Source: Candidatus Methylomirabilota bacterium (GTDB taxonomy: Bacteria; Methylomirabilota; Methylomirabilia; Methylomirabilales; Methylomirabilaceae). From it: a DNA stretch of 64,000 bases. The stretch covers positions 62,001 to 126,000 of the forward strand of contig PQAM01000015.1 of the NCBI GenBank assembly GCA_003104975.1, written 5' to 3'. This document shows positions 53,765-61,952 of the stretch, piece after piece. Position 1 is the first letter of the stretch, and every line of letters starts with the position of its first letter. Under the pieces are notes generated by a model. That model saw only the letters and a program-made list of their open reading frames with translations, made no database searches and was not told the DNA's origin. Made by a program: the position numbers and the translations under genes.

Positions 53765-54316
53765 CTACTGGATCACGAACTCGGTAAGATAGACATTCTG
53801 CAGCCGATCGGCCCCCAACTCCTTGCTGAACTGCTGTGCGATCTGCTGCTTCAGGGCCTGTAGGCTCCCGGCGCTCGTTACCTCTTCCAGCGGCTTCCCG
53901 GTCAGGATCTCGATCAGCCGATCGCTTAAGAGGGGCTTGCGCGCCTCGACCTCCTTCACCAGCTCCTCTTCTGCCGGAATTTCGATCTGGACGGTGACCT
54001 TCAGATAGCGACGTCCGTTCGTCCCGGCAATATTGACAATGGCCGGATCAAGCGGAAGAATCTTTCCGGCATGGCGCTCCTCCTTCGGCTTGACCTCGAC
54101 GGCCTCGACCTGCTCCTTTCCGTCAGCCACCAGCATCGGCTTCAGGAGGTAGATGTTGAGCGCAAAGGCGACACCGGCCAATGCAATGAAAATCCCAGCC
54201 TGCATGGCAATGACCATGAGCTTCCCACCGCCTGCGGCCGAGGTCTTCTTATCCTCTCCGCCGGACGACTCCGTTCCACCCGCCTCATGGTTTCCAGCTT
54301 TTGCGTCGTCGGCCAC
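53765..54316 (-). CDS. fliL: Flagellar basal body-associated protein FliL
   Basis: Stator-associated membrane protein. The 183 residues have a charged cytoplasmic tail, one TM (VIAMQAGIFIALAGVAFALN) and the periplasmic FliL domain with LDPAIVNIAGTNGRRYLKVT then VQIEI, LLSDRLIEILTGKPLEEVTS and the C-terminal LQNVYLTEFVIQ. Family length and ending match. It follows flbD in the motAB/flbD-fliL style order, though motA and motB are not in this window. Confidence 0.94.
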   Translation of the reverse strand: MADDAKAGNHEAGGTESSGGEDKKTSAAGGGKLMVIAMQAGIFIALAGVAFALNIYLLKPMLVADGKEQVEAVEVKPKEERHAGKILPLDPAIVNIAGTNGRRYLKVTVQIEIPAEEELVKEVEARKPLLSDRLIEILTGKPLEEVTSAGSLQALKQQIAQQFSKELGADRLQNVYLTEFVIQ

Positions 54317-54340
54317 CTGTCATCACCTCCTGCACTCCCC

Positions 54341-54535
54341 TCATGAACAAAGGGGTGTTGCGAGCGCGCGTCGATAGGCGATCACCTTCTCGACTACCTG
54401 ATCGACGCTCTCCACAACGATCAACCTCTTCCCCGTCGTCAGCGAGACGATCGTATCGGGGGTCGCCTCGACCGTCTCGATCAGTTCCGCATTCACCGTC
54501 ACCTCGACGCCATTGATCCTGCTCAGTTTAACCAT
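54341..54535 (-). CDS. flbD: FlbD-family flagellar protein
   Basis: A 64-residue protein with the pattern VKLSRINGVEVTVNAELIET then VEATPDTIVSLTTGKRLIVV and VIAYRRAL, which is the short FlbD family found next to motA/fliL in many phyla. Its function is not settled. It is unrelated to the Caulobacter sigma-54 activator of the same name. It lies 24 bp before fliL. Confidence 0.92.
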   Translation of the reverse strand: MVKLSRINGVEVTVNAELIETVEATPDTIVSLTTGKRLIVVESVDQVVEKVIAYRRALATPLCS

Positions 54536-54562
54536 TGTCAGGTCAATCCATCCATATCGATC

Positions 54563-55720
54563 TCAACAGAGCGCCACCGTCTCGGCGCCCTTACGTAGGT
54601 GATCCATCGACGGCAGCGCACACGACGCCGGGATCGCCGTTCCGCCGGACCGACGGCAGAGCCCCCCGTACACATCCAACCATCGCCTGACATTTGTCTT
54701 GAGATGAAACCTGTCTCTCACCATGGCATAGGCGTGGTGGGCCAGTCGATCTCGCTCCGCTCTGTCCTCAACCAGTCTGGTCAACTGTCTCAGCCACTCC
54801 TGATGCCGATTCTTTTTCACCAGAATACCGTCCTCTCCATCGGTAATAGTATGGGTATACGGATAGACGGGGGAGGCCACGGTCGGCACCTTGAATATGC
54901 TGTATTCGAGATATTTCAGATTGCTCTTGGCCTCGTTGAAGCGGTTGTCGCACAGCGGCGCCACGCCGATGTCCAGGCGGAGGGCCGCCATCGTCTGATA
55001 GTAGCTGTTGGTGGGCACGAACGGGTGGATCTCGAGGCTGTTTGCGGCAACCTCTCGCCGTATCCGCGTCGGCACCCAGCCAAAAAAGACCAACACGACG
55101 TCGGAACGCTGCGCCAGCAGAATGAGGGCGTCGATGGCGCCGTCAAGATCGCCCTCGTGAAAATTTGATCCCGACCAGCCGATCCTGACCCGCGCGTCTC
55201 GGAAGCTGTGCCGCTTCATGGATGATTCGACGATCGCATCGGCCAGATCGGGATCGACGGCATTAGGCAGCACGACCACCTGATCGTGCATGGTGTCGAC
55301 CACTCGTTTGAGCGGCTCGGTCGATACGGTGACGACGTCGGCCGCGCGAATGAACCGCATAAGCCTTGCGAGTCCTTCCGCTTGATAATATCGGTAGACC
55401 GGGTTTTTCACCGGTAGGTGCCAAAAGTCGTCGTCCAACTCATAGATGATCGTCTTTCCCAGCGCCTTCTGCTCGTGGACAAACTTCAACACCCCGTCGG
55501 AGAGCTGTCGCTGACAGACGATGATGTCGGCATCCCGCGCAAAGGCCCTCACCTCGTCGCTTAAGGACACGGCGGCCCGTGTATCGAGTCCGTAGAGATT
55601 ACGCAGATAGATCCCCGGCAGCAGGCACCGGTACCATCCGCACCCCGTCTGATCGGCCAGCAGGTAGAGTACCCTGAGGCTCCCCGGCGCAACCTCTCTT
55701 GTGACCGTAATCAACGCCAT
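54563..55720 (-). CDS. Glycosyltransferase in the hook operon
   Basis: A 385-residue GT-B glycosyltransferase (GT4/CgeB-like). N-domain: RVLYLLADQTGCGWYRCLLP and IIYELDDDFWHLP. C-domain: RIGWSGSNFHEGDLDGAIDA then LILLAQ, FFGWVPTRIRRE, GVAPLCDNRFNEAKSNLKYL and GEDGILVKKNRHQEWL, the donor-binding glutamate loop. Its place between flgE and flbD suggests glycosylation of a flagellar component, but the acceptor is unknown. ATG at 55720 lies inside a heptamer array. A GTG two codons earlier is possible. Confidence 0.82.
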   Translation of the reverse strand: MALITVTREVAPGSLRVLYLLADQTGCGWYRCLLPGIYLRNLYGLDTRAAVSLSDEVRAFARDADIIVCQRQLSDGVLKFVHEQKALGKTIIYELDDDFWHLPVKNPVYRYYQAEGLARLMRFIRAADVVTVSTEPLKRVVDTMHDQVVVLPNAVDPDLADAIVESSMKRHSFRDARVRIGWSGSNFHEGDLDGAIDALILLAQRSDVVLVFFGWVPTRIRREVAANSLEIHPFVPTNSYYQTMAALRLDIGVAPLCDNRFNEAKSNLKYLEYSIFKVPTVASPVYPYTHTITDGEDGILVKKNRHQEWLRQLTRLVEDRAERDRLAHHAYAMVRDRFHLKTNVRRWLDVYGGLCRRSGGTAIPASCALPSMDHLRKGAETVALC

Positions 55721-55745
55721 ACCCACACCCTACACCCTCCACCCT
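55718..55745 (+). repeat. Heptamer array over the glycosyltransferase start
   Basis: CCATACC, ACACCCT, ACACCCT, CCACCCT in tandem (55718-55745). The array covers the start codon and the usual ribosome-binding window of the glycosyltransferase gene. A copy-number change would move or alter the initiation signals rather than the coding frame. Confidence 0.7.
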
Positions 55746-55759
55746 GCGCTTTGCTCCTG

Positions 55760-56968
55760 CTACCGCAACAGGTTGAGGGTTGTCTGTTGGATCTGATTGG
55801 CTACTGAGATCACCTGGGCATTGGCTTCGTACCCCCGCTGGGCAATGATGAGGTTGACCAGTTCCGTCCCCAGGTCGACATTCGACTGTTCCAACGCCCC
55901 TGCAACGATCGTTCCTCTCCCGCCGGTTCCGGCAGCACCGAATTGGGCTACGCCTGAGTTGGGGGTCTCTCCGAACTGGCCGTTGGCCAGTCGCAGCAGA
56001 CCGGCCGGATTTGAAAAGCTGGCCAGCTTCAGTGTGTCGATGACCGTGACCAGTCCGTTGCTATAAATCCCGTTGACCGTCCCGTCGCTGGCGACATTGA
56101 AGGAGCTGAGGCTGCCCGGCGGCAGTCCGTCCTGCTGCTTCATGGAGACGTTCGAGAGGGAGGCAAATCCGGTCAGCGCACTGAAGTCGATAGACAACTC
56201 CTGACCGGAGGCCGCCGCGGTCCCGGGGTTGAAGGTAAAAAGACCTCCCGCCGACCCCGGCCCTGTCATGGTGCCGATATCTCCGCCGCTCGCAAAGGTG
56301 ATAGCCCCTGAAGCGGCACCGGTAAAGCTGGCGCCATTGGTCCCGGACACCTCATAATCCCATGTGCCGGCACTGGCCGGTGTCTCCCTTGTAAAGGCAA
56401 TATTCACCTGATGCTTGCCGCCCAGGGAATCGATGATGAAGAAGCTCGTGTCAACGGTCTCACCGGCCGCATCGTTTGCGTTGAGGTTGCCGGCCAGCTC
56501 GACCGCTTCGGTCCCCTTGGCAGCGTTACTCCCCAGGGGGATAGAGATGTCGCCATCGATTCCCTGGACCTTCAGGCCGGTCCCGGCATCGACCAGGTTG
56601 CCGTTGGCATCCAGTTCGAAGGTGCCGACCCGCGTATAGACCTGATTCTCGCCGTTACTCAGCACGAAGAACCCCTCACCCTGCACGGCCAGATCGGATG
56701 ACCGCCCGGTCGGTTCAATCGCCCCCTGCGTCTGAATGTTCAGGATGCCGCCCACAATGACGCCCGCGCCGATCTGCATCGGATCGACGCCGCCGCTCGT
56801 ATCCGTCGGCGGGGTAGCCCCCTCAAGCGTCTGGACCAATAGCTCGGAAAACTGCGCCCGGCTTGCCTTATAACCTACGGTATTGGTGTTCGCGATGTTG
56901 TTGCCGATGACGCCCAGGTCGGTCTGATAGGCCTTGAGCCCGGTGATGGCGGTGCTGAATGTACTCAT
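55760..56968 (-). CDS. flgE: Flagellar hook protein FlgE
   Basis: Structural protein of the hook. The 402 residues start STFSTAITGLKAYQTDLGVI followed by GNNIANTNTVGYKASRAQF, the conserved rod/hook N-terminal motif, then GEGFFVLSNGENQVYTRVGT near residue 100. It ends with LGTELVNLIIAQRGYEANAQ and VISVANQIQQTTLNLLR, the C-terminal coiled coil. The variable middle (D1/D2) is Gly/Ala/Ser-rich. Complete for the family. Confidence 0.96.
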   Translation of the reverse strand: MSTFSTAITGLKAYQTDLGVIGNNIANTNTVGYKASRAQFSELLVQTLEGATPPTDTSGGVDPMQIGAGVIVGGILNIQTQGAIEPTGRSSDLAVQGEGFFVLSNGENQVYTRVGTFELDANGNLVDAGTGLKVQGIDGDISIPLGSNAAKGTEAVELAGNLNANDAAGETVDTSFFIIDSLGGKHQVNIAFTRETPASAGTWDYEVSGTNGASFTGAASGAITFASGGDIGTMTGPGSAGGLFTFNPGTAAASGQELSIDFSALTGFASLSNVSMKQQDGLPPGSLSSFNVASDGTVNGIYSNGLVTVIDTLKLASFSNPAGLLRLANGQFGETPNSGVAQFGAAGTGGRGTIVAGALEQSNVDLGTELVNLIIAQRGYEANAQVISVANQIQQTTLNLLR

Positions 56969-56988
56969 CGATGACCCCTCCTATTATG

Positions 56989-57040
56989 CAGGGACAGGGC
57001 TTGCCCTGCCCGAATAGGGCGCCGCAAGCGGCGCCCCTAC
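56989..57040 (-). repeat. REP-like double hairpin, copy B
   Basis: The unit of 8606 in inverted orientation: GGGACAGGGCTTGCCCTGCC hairpin followed by GGGCGCCGCAAGCGGCGCCC, whose 9-bp stem is perfect. It lies between flgD and flgE. Confidence 0.85.
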
Positions 57041-57050
57041 ATCTCAGTTA

Positions 57051-57749
57051 TCATCCCTGTGATGGGAGTGATACCTGAGCGACGGCGTTCAAGGGAACCA
57101 GGCTTCCGTTTATAAGAAGAAAAGGTTGAGTCCCCTCGAAGGTGATGCCTGTCACGACGCCGGAGGCGGTATCGGCGCCGGCCACGCTTTCTCCGAAGGA
57201 ATCAACAGCCGTGACCTTGTACAGGTAACGCCCGGACGGCAACAGGCGCCCATCATCTCCGAGGCCGTCGAACGCCACCGCCCCCTGGCCCGCCGGTTGC
57301 GATCCAAGGTGAAGTGTCCGTACCGAGTTACCTTGCAGGTCGCTGACCTGAATAGTCACCGTCGCTGCACTGGGCAGGTCGTAGCGCAACGTGCCCGGAT
57401 CCCCACCCCCAAGCTCGATGATGGTCCCATTCGCCGTCACGACCTTTCCGATGTAGGCGGAGGCCAGGACAGCGTCCAGCGACGTACGATCTGTCCCGGC
57501 GGAGGCGGCGGTGAGCTGTGCAAGCGATGCATTGATCTGCTGCAACTGCTCCAGCGACGTAAACTGCGCGGTCTGGGCAATGAAGTCGGTACCCTGCAGC
57601 GGGTTCAACGGATTCTGGTTCTTTAACTGCGCCACCAACAGCTTCAGGAAGGCATCCTTTCCAAGCCCTCTGTCGAGCATGGAGCTTGATGGGGCACCTA
57701 CGCCCTGCGTACTGTGTGCACTGATCGCACTTTCACTTGTGATCTGCAT
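57051..57749 (-). CDS. flgD: Flagellar hook assembly scaffold FlgD
   Basis: Hook cap protein. The 232 residues have the FlgD N-terminal signature LGKDAFLKLLVAQLKNQNPL then NPLQGTDFIAQTAQFTSLEQ and LQQIN. The C-terminal Tudor/Fn3-like domain contains YIGKVVTANGTIIELGG, VTIQVSDLQGNSVRTLHLGS and LPSGRYLYKVTAVDSFG. Length is normal. It is flanked by two REP-like elements and preceded by a shorter paralogue of its C-terminal half. Confidence 0.94.
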   Translation of the reverse strand: MQITSESAISAHSTQGVGAPSSSMLDRGLGKDAFLKLLVAQLKNQNPLNPLQGTDFIAQTAQFTSLEQLQQINASLAQLTAASAGTDRTSLDAVLASAYIGKVVTANGTIIELGGGDPGTLRYDLPSAATVTIQVSDLQGNSVRTLHLGSQPAGQGAVAFDGLGDDGRLLPSGRYLYKVTAVDSFGESVAGADTASGVVTGITFEGTQPFLLINGSLVPLNAVAQVSLPSQG

Positions 57750-57768
57750 CGATCATCTCTCCCGTTAT

Positions 57769-57822
57769 GTAGCGCAGGGCTTACCCTGCCCGAAACAGGG
57801 CGCAGCAAGCGGCGCCCCTGTA
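57769..57822 (-). repeat. REP-like double hairpin, copy C
   Basis: Same unit and orientation as copy B: GCAGGGCTTACCCTGC hairpin then GGGCGCAGCAAGCGGCGCCC. It lies between the flgD paralogue and flgD, so flgD is bracketed by copies B and C. Confidence 0.82.
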
Positions 57823-57839
57823 TCGCTGACCATTGATCG

Positions 57840-58457
57840 TCACTGATTGTGATAGACGGCGGACAGCGGTACCAGTGCGCGTCCGACATCGAGAAACGGC
57901 CGGCCGTTCTCCAACCGGACCCCCATCACGCGCCCCGAGGCAGTGTTCGCGCCGGCGATCGGCTGACCCACCGCATCCGTGGCGATCACCCGATACAGGT
58001 ATTGGCCGGATGGCAGCCCTCGCCCATCAAAGAGAAGCTGGTGAAGGCCTCCTGGCCGCGGCCCGAGCGACACAGTCCTGACCACCGTCCCGTGAAGGTC
58101 CCGCACCTCGATCTGTACGGCAGCGGCAGTCGTGGGGAGACGATACGGCAGCACCGTCGCGATCGAGCCTCGTAGCTCGACGACCGATCCGTTCGCCACC
58201 ACTTTCCGTCCGATCAGATCGCCGGCCACGCGCGGTCCCATCGGCCTTGGAGAGGCTGCGACGAGAAGCGGCGATTGCGTTGATGCCACGCTCCGGCTCT
58301 GCCCCAGAATCGCGTCGAAGGGTCTCCCGGTCGGATCAGTGGCCATCCGGCCTCCGAGATCCCGCTTAAGAAGGGCCGCAGCGGTCTTTTCTGCCAGCGT
58401 ACCCAATACGCCGACCCCGATAGCGGCAAGTATTGGAATCATCTTGGTCCCCTCCAT
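57840..58457 (-). CDS. FlgD C-terminal-domain paralogue lacking the N-terminal hook-cap region
   Basis: A 205-residue protein. The C-terminal about 125 residues repeat the FlgD pattern: LIGRKVVANGSVVELRG, VQIEVRDLHGTVVRTVSLGP, LPSGQYLYRVIATDAVGQPI, GVRLENGRPFLDVGRALVPL, closely parallel to the neighbouring FlgD. The N-terminal motif for hook capping (FLKLLVAQLKNQNP) is absent. It is replaced by a hydrophobic stretch (IPILAAIGVGVLGTLAE) that could be a weak membrane or core helix. Likely a local duplicate with a changed role. Start at 58457 or five codons later. Confidence 0.8.
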   Translation of the reverse strand: MEGTKMIPILAAIGVGVLGTLAEKTAAALLKRDLGGRMATDPTGRPFDAILGQSRSVASTQSPLLVAASPRPMGPRVAGDLIGRKVVANGSVVELRGSIATVLPYRLPTTAAAVQIEVRDLHGTVVRTVSLGPRPGGLHQLLFDGRGLPSGQYLYRVIATDAVGQPIAGANTASGRVMGVRLENGRPFLDVGRALVPLSAVYHNQ

Positions 58458-58516
58458 CTTCTCAGGTTATGAGCGAGCACAGGACAGCGATCGGCTCAGC
58501 ACCGACCGCTGACCTC

Positions 58517-60718
58517 CTATACTCTGACATCGATCAGGCGATCCGGGTCCATCGCGGGAATCACCGACAGCATCGGTCGAGGATCATGCCAGGACGTCGC
58601 GGGCGGCGGGTGCTCCGGGCCGGGCGCGGCGTGAAGACCGTTCCCCGCATGGTTCCACTGACGAAGATCGACTCCAACCTGGACGTCCAGACCGGCAACC
58701 GGAATCCCCTGTTCGCCGAGGGCATTTCTGAGGCGACCCAGGTCATGAGCCAGGAGTTCCCCCGCAACGTGGTTGTCGGTCTTGATGGCTGCGACGATCC
58801 CTATATCCTTCCAGGAGACCTCGACGACCACCTCGCCGAGCGTCTGTGGGTGCAGCCGGAGCTGTACATGGCTGCCCTCGCTCCTCCGACCTAGGCGGGC
58901 CATCGTCACAATCTGCTCGGCGACCTGATCGACAAGCGCCCGAGGACGGACCGGCGGCGCGGCCGGTCCCGACTGAACCTGTCCCTCCCGCGGAGCGGCG
59001 ATACCCGGGAGATCGACGCGTGCCTGTCGTCCGTCGTCGAACGGAGGCGCGCCGCGATCGACTGGACGGCATCCGTCCGTCCCGTCGGAGACCGGCCGCT
59101 CCTGTCGCCCGTCCGGGGTGTCCCCGACACTCGCCGTCCCTTGCCGTACGACGGCTCGATGACTGTCCGCCCACTCTACCCGTATGTATCGGCGAATGTC
59201 TTCACCCTCGAGCTGATCCGGCCGGCGCACCTGCGGCTGATCGGAGAACGTCTCGATTCCTTCCGTCGGGCGCTGCCATGGCGACCGGCGCTCCCGGATC
59301 CGCCCGGATACCGCCCCTTCACCGTCGACCCGGTCTTCCATCACAGCGGCCGACCGCAACGGGTCGATAGCCTGATCGGTTGTCCGATCGACGACCGAGC
59401 GGCCGACACCGTCCTGAACCTCTCGTACTGCGGCGGCCTGAGGGGACGCACGTCGAACCGAATGAGATCCATCGCTTTGAAGGTCGCCCTGACTGCCGTC
59501 ATTGTGAGGGATGACAGCGATCGAGGCCATCCCATCGCTCTTTACGTCTCCAAGGTTCTTGAGATTGTCCCGCCCCAGTTGGTCGCCCGCCATAACATGC
59601 GCTTCGTCGGGACTGTCACCCCGGACCTGCCTGTTTATGGACCCGTCGTCCGTCGGGGAGGTGATGATCGCGATATCGGCCATCATACCTCTGCCGTCCT
59701 GCGAACTATCCACTGTCGGATGAGTCACAACGTCAGCCTGTACAGCCATAAAGCCGGGAGAGGTCGTCGTGACGTCGGTGGCATCGGGCGGCGGCGGCAG
59801 CGTGGCCTTCACAGAGACGGTCACCGTCGACTCCGCCGAGGGCGCCGCAACTCGGAGGTCGGCGGCGGGCAACAACGTGGAGCCAATCCGCAGGACAGAG
59901 GACCGATCACACGACGCAGCGTCCGAACCGAGCGGTGCGACGTTCGCAACGGCGCCGGGATCGACCTGAACCTCGGCCCGGTCGTCTTTGACGATCTCTC
60001 GATCGGTTCGGATGCGTCCCGTCGGTTGTCGTGCGACGCGGGGATCATCCGTAAGATTCGTCCCTCTCATTCGGGCCTGCTCTCCCTCAAGTAAGGAAGG
60101 AGAACCACAGGCGCGCACCTCTTCATGTTGAGAGGGCACCAGAAGGTGAGGAGGCACAGAAGAGGATCCCTCTTGCCCATCAAGGGCGACGATGGAGGTA
60201 AAAGGGCGCAAGACTTCTACTTGTGTCGCCACGGATCCGCCATCGGCGCGCACAGCGGGAATCCCGGTCTCGGTGGATAGCGATGTGACAGGCGGTCGAT
60301 GCGGGGACAACGGGGGTTCGGGAGTGACGGCGGGCGCTTCAATCCCTTGACGCACGTCCTGGAGTGCGGGTGAGCGTAAGGGTGCGGGGACCTGAACGTT
60401 CGGGCTCACCGGGATACCGAACATAGCGACAAGAAGAGCCCCAGCGGGATCGATGACGGGCGTCGCAGGAATCTTCTCATCGTGTCCCCCTGAAATGGTT
60501 TGAGTCGCGACGACACCCTCCCCGCCTTCCGGGTTGACGACCGTCCCGACCGGACTGTCCGAAATCGCCGCATCGATCATCGGACTCGTCATGCTCGTTC
60601 CCATTGCTCGTCCAAAGAGCAACACAAAATCGGCCGTTCCCTGGAATGGATCGGTCCGCGCCGGACCCATGTGAGGCGTTCCGAATACGGCCAGGCCGGC
60701 AGACTGGAGCAGGATCAT
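58517..60718 (-). CDS. fliK: Flagellar hook-length control protein FliK
   Basis: Export substrate that measures the hook and switches FlhB. The 733 residues are mostly disordered, rich in Asp, Ser, Pro, Val (residues about 60-590). They end in a Flg_hook domain: VQLRLHPQTLGEVVVEVSWK then DIGIVAAIKTDNHVAGELLA, LGRLRNALGEQGIPVAGLDV. FliK is usually 400-500 residues, so this is a long form. The start overlaps the motE-like stop as ATGA. It is the usual neighbour of fliJ and flgD. Confidence 0.9.
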   Translation of the reverse strand: MILLQSAGLAVFGTPHMGPARTDPFQGTADFVLLFGRAMGTSMTSPMIDAAISDSPVGTVVNPEGGEGVVATQTISGGHDEKIPATPVIDPAGALLVAMFGIPVSPNVQVPAPLRSPALQDVRQGIEAPAVTPEPPLSPHRPPVTSLSTETGIPAVRADGGSVATQVEVLRPFTSIVALDGQEGSSSVPPHLLVPSQHEEVRACGSPSLLEGEQARMRGTNLTDDPRVARQPTGRIRTDREIVKDDRAEVQVDPGAVANVAPLGSDAASCDRSSVLRIGSTLLPAADLRVAAPSAESTVTVSVKATLPPPPDATDVTTTSPGFMAVQADVVTHPTVDSSQDGRGMMADIAIITSPTDDGSINRQVRGDSPDEAHVMAGDQLGRDNLKNLGDVKSDGMASIAVIPHNDGSQGDLQSDGSHSVRRASPQAAAVREVQDGVGRSVVDRTTDQAIDPLRSAAVMEDRVDGEGAVSGRIRERRSPWQRPTEGIETFSDQPQVRRPDQLEGEDIRRYIRVEWADSHRAVVRQGTASVGDTPDGRQERPVSDGTDGCRPVDRGAPPFDDGRQARVDLPGIAAPREGQVQSGPAAPPVRPRALVDQVAEQIVTMARLGRRSEGSHVQLRLHPQTLGEVVVEVSWKDIGIVAAIKTDNHVAGELLAHDLGRLRNALGEQGIPVAGLDVQVGVDLRQWNHAGNGLHAAPGPEHPPPATSWHDPRPMLSVIPAMDPDRLIDVRV

Positions 60719-61476
60719 CGCGTTGCCCCTGTACTTTTGGCCTGGTCGGCGCTCTGGTCAACCCGGACATCCTCAAGCCGTTCGCTCAGTTCCTTCGCCC
60801 GTTGTCCATTCATCGCAGCCAGCACCTTCGAGGCCTGGCGATCCTTCATGGCGGCGAGTACCTCTGTCGCCATTTCGCGCTTCAGCTTGCTCAAGATCGA
60901 CGCCGCGGCCTCCGGCTCCATCCCCTCATACAGTTTGGCCAGTCTCTTCACGCCCGCCTCGCGCCTGGCATCCCGCTCCTGCGTCAGCTTCGCGCCGGAC
61001 GCCCGTAACTCTGCGAGCCATCGCTCCTCGATCTGGCTTTCCTCCTTTCGCTTGCGGATCTGTTCCTCCAACCGCAGCAGTTCCACCCGTTTCTCCGCAA
61101 GCGCCTTCTCTTGCGCGTCGTTGACGGATTGCGCTTCACCGGCCGGCGCCGGTGCGGACGCTGCGCCGGCAGTCTGCTGCGACGGACGTGATGCGTCTGC
61201 GCTCGCCGTATGCGCCACCGGTTGAACCACGGGTTTCTCCTCAGACGATTGCGAGGGAGCCTGATGATCGGGCGCGGGTCCCGCGTCGTGAGCCTGGTCC
61301 GACTCCTCCGTCGCAGCCTGCTGATCGTCCGTCGTCGCCTGTTCATCCTGTTGAGGGGTGGCTGCTTGGTGACCGAGACGCGGGAGGATACCCTGCTGGA
61401 GGACACCGGTCAGGTAGGCGGCAAGGAGCAGCATTGCCACAAAGTATCCGGCGTACAATGCGATTTTGGCCTTCAC
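60715..61476 (-). CDS. MotE-like protein (MgtE N-domain) in flagellar operon
   Basis: A 253-residue protein. An N-terminal TM (ALYAGYFVAMLLLAAYLTG) is followed by an acidic Gln/Ala-rich linker and a long charged coiled coil (residues about 115-180). The C-terminal MgtE intracellular N domain reads LAKLYEGMEPEAAASILSKL followed by MATEVLAAMKDRQASKVLAA and MNGQRAKELSERL. This is the architecture of MotE, a MotC chaperone in rhizobia, and of unnamed proteins beside fliJ in many phyla. Overlaps fliJ and fliK by 4 bp each. Confidence 0.85.
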   Translation of the reverse strand: MKAKIALYAGYFVAMLLLAAYLTGVLQQGILPRLGHQAATPQQDEQATTDDQQAATEESDQAHDAGPAPDHQAPSQSSEEKPVVQPVAHTASADASRPSQQTAGAASAPAPAGEAQSVNDAQEKALAEKRVELLRLEEQIRKRKEESQIEERWLAELRASGAKLTQERDARREAGVKRLAKLYEGMEPEAAASILSKLKREMATEVLAAMKDRQASKVLAAMNGQRAKELSERLEDVRVDQSADQAKSTGATR

Positions 61477-61937
61477 GATACCGATCTCCCTAGGGGAATC
61501 GCGGCGCGGCGCGCGCCCGCTATCTCATCAATCTCAATCTGTTGCTCGCGGACCATCTCACTCCGAAACATTTTGACCTTCCGACGCCTCAGATGCTCGA
61601 TAATCTGTTCCTCTCTGGAACGCTCCAGCAGCACCTGCCGGAGTCGGACCACCTCCGTCTGCTCGGCGGCGAGCTTCGCTTCGAGCGTCCCGATCTGCTC
61701 CCCGAGCCCCAGCAGGTAGGCGGAACGGATCGGGAGCGGGGATGGACCGGGCTGAGCGGTGCGTTCTCCCATCGCCAACCCCGCCAGCGCCTCCGCTTCG
61801 GCATCCTTCAGCCGCGCCAGCCGCTCGCGCAGCGCGCGACAGCTCCGTTGCCGCTCCGCCAATGCCGCCTCGGCCTGGTCAACCTTCGCCTCCCTGATCG
61901 CGAGAACCGATTGAAGGGGAAACCGAAAGCGCTTCAT
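61473..61937 (-). CDS. fliJ: Flagellar export protein FliJ
   Basis: Coiled-coil central stalk/chaperone escort of the FliI ATPase. The 154 residues begin KRFRFPLQSVLAIREAKVDQ followed by AEAALAERQR and are predicted to be an almost continuous antiparallel coiled coil, with a REEQIIEHLRRRKVKMFRSE end. Weakly conserved as usual, but start motif, length and place after fliI are convincing. Confidence 0.9.
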   Translation of the reverse strand: MKRFRFPLQSVLAIREAKVDQAEAALAERQRSCRALRERLARLKDAEAEALAGLAMGERTAQPGPSPLPIRSAYLLGLGEQIGTLEAKLAAEQTEVVRLRQVLLERSREEQIIEHLRRRKVKMFRSEMVREQQIEIDEIAGARRAAIPLGRSVS

Positions 61938-61952
61938 CGTACTGATCCTCCG

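Noticed and set aside
53545-53787. 80-codon plus-strand frame in the fliL-fliM gap
   Set aside because: No similarity, no ribosome-binding site of note, overlaps fliL end.
59141-60094. 317-codon plus-strand frame opposite fliK
   Set aside because: FliK middle is low complexity, which leaves open antisense frames; no protein-like features.
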